Under the pieces are notes generated by a model. That model was not told the DNA's origin. It worked only from the letters and a program-made list of their open reading frames with translations, and did not search any database. From JACJYC01 sp964558465 (lineage in GTDB: Bacteria; Bacteroidota; Bacteroidia; Chitinophagales; Saprospiraceae), in contig CAZLEF010000033.1 of NCBI GenBank assembly GCA_964558465.1, forward strand, positions 5,464-69,463: DNA of 64,000 nt. Direction: 5' to 3'. The position numbers and the translations under genes were made by a program. Positions 59,751 through 64,000 of this stretch are shown here, in pieces (positions within the stretch are counted from its first letter, which is position 1; each line of letters starts with the position of its first letter).

Positions 59751-60761
59751 ATGGAAAAATCCAACTTACACCAAATGTTAAAACGCCCCCGCCGAAACCG
59801 GCGCAGCGCAGCCATCCGCGGTTTGGTCCGGGAAACCCGACTGACGTCCGAAGCGCTCGTTCAACCCTTGTTCCTCGTCGACGGCCGCGGCATCCGCAGC
59901 GAAGTTCCTTCTTTGCCAGGTACCTTCCGGCTTTCGATCGATGAGACGCTGAAGGAAGTGGAAGCCTGCATGAAGCTTGGAATAAGCAGCTTTATTGTTT
60001 TTCCCGCCGTGCCCGAAGAGCGCAAGGATAAAACCGGGACTTACGGGGCTGATCCCGCCAATTTTTACCTCCGGGCCGCCCGGGAAATCAAATCCCGCTT
60101 TCCGGAATCCTGCCTGATCAGCGACGTGGCCCTCGACCCGTATAATATCGACGGCCACGACGGCCTGGTGTCCAAAGGCCGGGTGCTCAACGACGAAACC
60201 CTTCCCCTGCTGGCTAAAATGGGGGTCGCCCAGGCAGAGGCGGGTTTTGACATCCTCGGCCCCAGCGATATGATGGACGGTCGGGTGGGCTATATCCGGC
60301 ACGCCCTTGACGCAGCGGGTTTTGCCGAAACCGGAATCATGGCCTATACCGCCAAATACGCCAGCGCCTTCTATGGTCCGTTCCGCGACGCCCTCGACAG
60401 CGCCCCCAGGGAAGGGGAAGAGATCCCCAGGGACAAAAAAACCTACCAGATGGACCCCGCCAACCAGCGGGAAGCCCTCATAGAAGCGGCGCTGGACGCC
60501 GCCGAAGGCGCCGACTTCCTGATGGTCAAACCGGCATTGAACTATCTCGATGTGATCGCGTTATTAAAACAGCACTTCGACCTCCCGATTGCTGCGTACC
60601 ACGTCAGCGGAGAATGCGCCATGCTGCTGGCCGCCGCCCGCAACGGGTGGCTCGATTTTGACCGGGCCATGCCGGAAACCTTGCTGAGTATCCGGAGGGC
60701 CGGGGCTGACGTAATCATCACGTATTTTGCCAGGGCTTTCGCCCAAATGTACAGGTCATGA
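59751..60761 (+). CDS. hemB: Delta-aminolevulinic acid dehydratase (porphobilinogen synthase)
   Basis: 336 residues from ATG 59751; an open frame to 59598 precedes it, but the family start and the promoter favour 59751. HemB condenses two ALA molecules to porphobilinogen. Visible are LTSEALVQPLFLVDGRG (N-terminal arm and barrel), YTAKYASAFYGPFRDA (about 199-214), and the Schiff-base lysine in FLMVKPALNYLDVI (about 254). The metal loop is DVALDPYNIDGHDG, with Asp and Ala where zinc enzymes have cysteines, so it is the magnesium-type form. It overlaps yidD by four bases. Confidence 0.97.
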   Translation: MEKSNLHQMLKRPRRNRRSAAIRGLVRETRLTSEALVQPLFLVDGRGIRSEVPSLPGTFRLSIDETLKEVEACMKLGISSFIVFPAVPEERKDKTGTYGADPANFYLRAAREIKSRFPESCLISDVALDPYNIDGHDGLVSKGRVLNDETLPLLAKMGVAQAEAGFDILGPSDMMDGRVGYIRHALDAAGFAETGIMAYTAKYASAFYGPFRDALDSAPREGEEIPRDKKTYQMDPANQREALIEAALDAAEGADFLMVKPALNYLDVIALLKQHFDLPIAAYHVSGECAMLLAAARNGWLDFDRAMPETLLSIRRAGADVIITYFARAFAQMYRS

Positions 60762-61015
60762 AAAAGATCATCCGGAAAATATTCATCCTGCCCATCCGGT
60801 TTTACCAGGCCGCCATATCGCCGATGTTGGGTCAGAAATGCCGGTTTCAGCCCACTTGTTCGCATTATATGGTGGAATCCATCGAGGAATGGGGGGTACT
60901 GAAGGGGGGCTGGCTGGGCCTGAAACGGATTTGGAAATGCCATCCCTGGGGCCCCTGGGGGTACGACCCGGTTCCCAAAAATCCCCGCAAAAAAAGAGAA
61001 AATGTTGCCGGATAG
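60758..61015 (+). CDS. yidD: Membrane protein insertion efficiency factor
   Basis: 85 residues, a complete YidD: an amphipathic basic start (KKIIRKIFILPIRFYQAAI), the cysteine motif KCRFQPTCSHYMVESIEEWG (about 27-46), and KRIWKCHPWGPWGYDPVP. It assists YidC in membrane insertion at the inner membrane. It is usually found beside rnpA and yidC, but here it lies between hemB and an M20 peptidase, overlapping both genes (4 and 14 bases). Confidence 0.95.
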   Translation: MKKIIRKIFILPIRFYQAAISPMLGQKCRFQPTCSHYMVESIEEWGVLKGGWLGLKRIWKCHPWGPWGYDPVPKNPRKKRENVAG

Positions 61016-62204
61016 CTCCGTTGTAAAGGACCTCGCCAAACGCTATTTCAGCGATATACAGGGGGTTCGCCGGCATTTGCACCAGTTCCCGGAGCTTTCT
61101 TTCCAGGAAGAAGAAACCAGCCGGTTTGTCTGCGAAAAACTGGCGGCCTGGGGCATCCCCTACCAGGCAGGGGTAGGCGGTACAGGCGTCGTGGGCCTGA
61201 TCAAAGGCGGCCGGCCGGGCGGAAAAACCCTGGCCCTGCGGGCGGATATGGACGCGCTGCCCATCCGGGAGGCAAACGACAAACCGTACGTTTCTGCGCG
61301 GCCGGGTATTATGCACGCCTGCGGCCACGATGCGCATACCGCCTGCCTGCTGGGCGCCGCCCGGATCCTGAACGATCTGAAGGCAGGCCTGCACGGCGAC
61401 GTCAAACTCATCTTTCAACCGGGTGAAGAGAAAAACCCCGGCGGGGCCTCCATCCTGATCCGGGAAGGGGTGCTGGAAAATCCGCGCCCAGGCGTTATTT
61501 TTGGCCAGCACGTTTACCCGCAACTCGAAGCCGGGAAAGTGGGATTCCGCCCCGGTCAGTACATGGCCTCTTCCGACGAAATCTACCTGACCATCCGGGG
61601 AAAAGGCGGACACGGCGCCACACCCCAGGATTGTATCGACCCGATCGTGGTCAGCGCCCAGATCATCACCGCGTTGCAGCAACTGGTCAGCCGGTTTTCC
61701 GACCCCATCACGCCGGTGGTGCTCACCTTCGGTTATATCGCCTCCGACGGCGGTTCCACTAACGTTATCCCGGAGTCCGTCAAACTGAAAGGCACCTTCC
61801 GCGCCATGGACGAAAAATGGCGCCGGGAAGCTCATCAGAAAATGCGGCAATTGGTAGAAGGGATGGCAACAGCGATGGGCGCGCAGGCCGACCTGCATAT
61901 CGACGCCGGGTATCCTTCCCTGCAAAACGACGAACCGCTCACCGGCCGGGCGATTGAATACGCAAAAAATTACCTGGGGCCCGCCAACGTCGCAGAACTG
62001 CCCATCCGAATGACCTCCGAGGATTTTGCCTGGTATTCCCACGAAATACCCGCTTGTTTTTACCGCCTGGGTACGGGAAATCCCACCCTGGGCATCACTT
62101 CACCCGTGCACTCCAACACCTTTGACATCGACGAATCGGCCCTGGAGACCGGCATGGGGTTGATGGCCTGGATTGCGGCTTCCGAACTGGAAACGGAGGG
62201 GTGA
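61002..62204 (+). CDS. M20D-type amidohydrolase (hippurate hydrolase-like)
   Basis: 400 residues of the M20 peptidase/IAA-amino-acid hydrolase family. Metal site: RADMDALPIREAND (about 80-93), HACGHDAHTACLLGAA (about 103-118), GEEKNPGGASILI (about 140-152), FGQHVYPQLEAG (about 168) and the C-terminal PVHSNTFDIDESAL. Enzymes of this group remove acyl groups from amino acids (hippurate, N-acetyl-diaminopimelate, indole-acetyl conjugates); the precise substrate is not known. No signal peptide. It overlaps yidD by 14 bases, so it belongs to the hemB operon. A GTTGTTTGGG array follows its stop. Confidence 0.92.
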   Translation: MLPDSSVVKDLAKRYFSDIQGVRRHLHQFPELSFQEEETSRFVCEKLAAWGIPYQAGVGGTGVVGLIKGGRPGGKTLALRADMDALPIREANDKPYVSARPGIMHACGHDAHTACLLGAARILNDLKAGLHGDVKLIFQPGEEKNPGGASILIREGVLENPRPGVIFGQHVYPQLEAGKVGFRPGQYMASSDEIYLTIRGKGGHGATPQDCIDPIVVSAQIITALQQLVSRFSDPITPVVLTFGYIASDGGSTNVIPESVKLKGTFRAMDEKWRREAHQKMRQLVEGMATAMGAQADLHIDAGYPSLQNDEPLTGRAIEYAKNYLGPANVAELPIRMTSEDFAWYSHEIPACFYRLGTGNPTLGITSPVHSNTFDIDESALETGMGLMAWIAASELETEG

Positions 62205-62207
62205 TTT

Positions 62208-62335
62208 AGTTTGGAGTTGTTTGGGGTTGTTTGGGGTTGTTTGGAGTTGTTTGGGGTTGTTTATGTTGTTGGGGTAACGGCAGCCAACCACAATGAACCA
62301 CAATGAACGATCGCGAACCACAACGAACCAAATTT
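62208..62335. repeat. GTTGTTTGGG array, TAACGGCAGCC core and AACCACAATG array
   Basis: Left tandem units (62208-62270), core GGGGTAACGGCAGCCAAC, then right units AACCACAATG/AACCACAACG (62286-62330), which are roughly complementary to the left ones. The core matches the element at 10811-10900. Confidence 0.88.
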
Positions 62336-62510
62336 CCCAACCATCCCGGGTAAAGACCGTCATTTCCCATCCATCGACGGAAATCAGTCGCTAAACGGCC
62401 AAATACTACCCTTCATCGGATTTTTTAAAAAATTTTATTTGGCGATGCAACATTTCGGTTTTTTCGGAGTTCTTTATATCAGAGTTTTTTCATACTAGTT
62501 CAATTTACAA

Positions 62511-62541
62511 GGTCGTGCCGCCCGGCACGACTTTTTTATTT
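62511..62541 (+). terminator. Strong Rho-independent terminator without an adjacent upstream gene
   Basis: Arms GTCGTGCCG and CGGCACGAC with a two-base loop, then TTTTTTATTTT. The nearest upstream stop is 307 bases away at 62204; the next gene starts at 62591. It could end a long 3' tail of the hemB operon or a small RNA in 62340-62510, where I see no open frame. The 62205-62590 gap otherwise holds the repeat above. Confidence 0.9.
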
Positions 62542-62590
62542 TCTGTAATTTGCCTATCTTTTCGGCCTCATTCATATCAACACTAAAACC

Positions 62591-63826
62591 ATGGCTTCAC
62601 TAAAACTGGGTTCCACCGACAAGGGGGCTGTACCTGCCGATCGCAAGGGATTTTTTGATCTGTACCATGCCGCCTTCGCAGCGGACCTGAAACTCAAACG
62701 CAAATTCAGAGACGAAGCGACGGACGTCTGGCGGGATTTTGTAGAAATTCCAGGTACAAGCGTGAGCGAATTGCAGGAATTTCTGGTGGCTGCCGGATTT
62801 TTATCCGTGATCACCGAGCCGGGTATTTACGGTTACGTCACCCATGCCGCCGTGCGCCTGTTCCAGGAATACATCCGTTCCGTCGAAAAAATTGCGGCCA
62901 TCGGTACGCCCGACGGCGTTGCGGGCCCCAATACCATGTCGCATGTAGCGCGCTGGAAAGCGGCTGGGCTTAAAAGCGAATACACCGCCTTTTCCGCCGA
63001 TCAGCCCGGCATGGAATACCAGGTGTGGATGAACCTGCTGCAGCGATCCAAAGCCCATTTTCTGGCCAATACCAGCCCGGTGTTGCAATTGAGCGAGGTT
63101 TTTTCCAAACCCACCGATACCCTCAAATTGTCGGATTGGAACACGGACCCCCATGAGATCCATTTGCTGGGCATCCGCCGCGGCCAGGATAAAAAAGTAA
63201 CCGCCAGGCGGGAAAACGACGACTTGTTTGTCCTGCTGTTCAACGGCATGGTGTTCAAGTTCTGGGGTTCCACCGACCCCGATCCGCATATGGCCGCCGA
63301 TCGCAAAAAGGGGGACGAAGCGTTCCTCATGGAAGGGCAACACCGGTACCGCTTCGGCTGGCACAAGATCAGCGACGGCGGCAGGGTGTATCGCGCCCTG
63401 AAGCCTTTTCAACACGGTGTGCTGGTGTTCCGCGACCGGGACAATGTCAATGCCCTGACGGACGAAAACATCGCCAAAGGCATCGACGCCGAAACCAACC
63501 AAAGCATCAATATCCACTGGTCAGGTTCCGGCGACAGCAATTTTTCGGCGGGGTGCCAGGTCATCGCCGGCAAAAGTTATATCAACCACAAAGGCGAACT
63601 CGTCGACTGTTCCGCCTTTGCCGCCTCGAGTTACAGCGAACTGACCACCAAGACCCGCGGCGCCTACAACTTCCTGGCCGACCTGGTGCTGGCCCTCTCC
63701 GGCAAAGGCGTCGACAAGGTCTATTACACCCTCGGCCGCGATGAAACCCTGGACCTGGAGCCGACCCTGGGGGCCGTGTTCGCGGAGAAGGCGGTGGAAC
63801 GGATGAAGAAGTTGCGGGATGTTTGA
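62591..63826 (+). CDS. Protein with peptidoglycan-binding-like and L,D-transpeptidase-like regions
   Basis: 411 residues, no signal peptide. Residues 50-115 resemble a peptidoglycan-binding helix bundle (SVSELQEFLVAAGFLSVITE, then AAVRLFQEYIR and DGVAGPNTM). In the C-terminal half, NIHWSGSGDSNFSAGCQVIA (about 308-327) has the histidine, serine, glycine and cysteine spacing of L,D-transpeptidases and related cysteine peptidases. A role in cell-wall cross-linking or lysis is inference. The missing signal peptide means that it stays inside or leaves by a specialised route. It has its own promoter region after the terminator at 62511. Confidence 0.75.
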   Translation: MASLKLGSTDKGAVPADRKGFFDLYHAAFAADLKLKRKFRDEATDVWRDFVEIPGTSVSELQEFLVAAGFLSVITEPGIYGYVTHAAVRLFQEYIRSVEKIAAIGTPDGVAGPNTMSHVARWKAAGLKSEYTAFSADQPGMEYQVWMNLLQRSKAHFLANTSPVLQLSEVFSKPTDTLKLSDWNTDPHEIHLLGIRRGQDKKVTARRENDDLFVLLFNGMVFKFWGSTDPDPHMAADRKKGDEAFLMEGQHRYRFGWHKISDGGRVYRALKPFQHGVLVFRDRDNVNALTDENIAKGIDAETNQSINIHWSGSGDSNFSAGCQVIAGKSYINHKGELVDCSAFAASSYSELTTKTRGAYNFLADLVLALSGKGVDKVYYTLGRDETLDLEPTLGAVFAEKAVERMKKLRDV

Positions 63827-63951
63827 TGCTGGATGCACATTCAGGCTCCGTTTCTTAGCGACCGGTTTTCTCCATTTGTTCAGAGCCGATCCATGCTGCC
63901 TTTTAACGGGATCATGCAGGTGAGACGGTATCCCCCGCTGGCGGGGTGTCG

Positions 63952-63994
63952 TGCGACATAAAGTTGTGACCCTTAAATGCGACATAAAGTTGTG
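63952..63994. repeat. Direct repeat TGCGACATAAAGTTGTG, twice with 26-base period
   Basis: Exact 17-base copies at 63952-63968 and 63978-63994, at the right edge. Repeated short sequences of this kind mark the ends of some insertion sequences (IS21-like), so an element may begin at about 63947 and continue outside. No gene is visible in 63827-64000; a small GGTATCCCCCGCTGGCGGGG-type hairpin precedes the repeats. Confidence 0.7.
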
Positions 63995-64000
63995 TACTTT

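Noticed and set aside
60783..62042. 419-codon antisense frame over yidD and the M20 gene
   Set aside because: Both plus-strand genes are complete family members with overlaps typical of an operon.

Overview
The window looks like chromosomal DNA of a Bacteroidota bacterium, probably of the Saprospira/Lewinella/Haliscomenobacter type. The phylum call rests on repeated TAnnTTTG promoter elements, an ECF sigma/FecR pair with a DUF4974-like tail, DUF983, DUF2911, DUF4159 and DUF6438 proteins, a Bacteroidota-type arginine decarboxylase, and CHAT/TPR proteins. The family-level placement is inference. GC is moderate to high. There is no rRNA, CRISPR array, prophage or complete insertion sequence. The last 50 bases hold a repeat that could be the edge of a mobile element.

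Layout. 0-4 kb: two paralogous sodium:amino-acid symporters (one cut by the window edge), then an ECF sigma/anti-sigma pair. 4-10.5 kb: a tail-anchored hypothetical protein, carotenoid hydroxylase, MtnA, two hydrolases and a small methylmalonyl-CoA mutase-type subunit. 11-18 kb: cysteine desulfurase plus A-type Fe-S carrier, a DUF2911 protein, an FAD monooxygenase and a penicillin-acylase-type hydrolase. 18-22.4 kb: HemF, DUF4159 and RsmE on the minus strand, RseP on the plus strand, then a tRNA-Leu cluster with one aberrant gene and two tRNA-like fragments. 22.4-29.3 kb: hydrolases, acyl-CoA synthetase, a phosphotransferase and arginine decarboxylase. 29.3-37.6 kb: poorly characterised proteins ending in an exported TPR-CHAT protease-like protein. 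37.9-50 kb: MFS transporter, Uma2 nuclease, sulfatase, OmpA lipoprotein, a DUF6438 lipoprotein, a divergent ClpA-like double AAA+ protein, sterol desaturase, DUF983 and an App1-type phosphatase. 50-59 kb, minus strand: RhaM, a histidine phosphatase, DUF2007, a 1256-aa metallophosphoesterase fused to an outer-membrane barrel, DUF5694, a Tat-exported amidase and an AT-rich S41 peptidase. 59.7-63.8 kb: HemB-YidD-M20 operon and a protein with an L,D-transpeptidase-like motif.

The genes are mostly housekeeping, in short operons: Fe-S assembly, haem synthesis (HemB, HemF), tRNA/rRNA maturation and envelope proteolysis. Many proteins are exported: lipoproteins, one Tat substrate, and barrel or membrane-anchored proteins.

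The most unusual feature is between genes. Nearly every longer intergenic region holds a composite repeat: tandem units of about 7-11 bases, often self-complementary, commonly around a short palindromic core, and frequently starting at or within a stop codon. Several cores recur at distant places and in both orientations. Hairpins of similar design also sit inside a tRNA-Leu gene and in two tRNA 3'-end-like fragments. Other points worth attention are the ClpA-like protein with a degenerate first ATPase module, the CHAT region, and a strong terminator with no gene directly before it.
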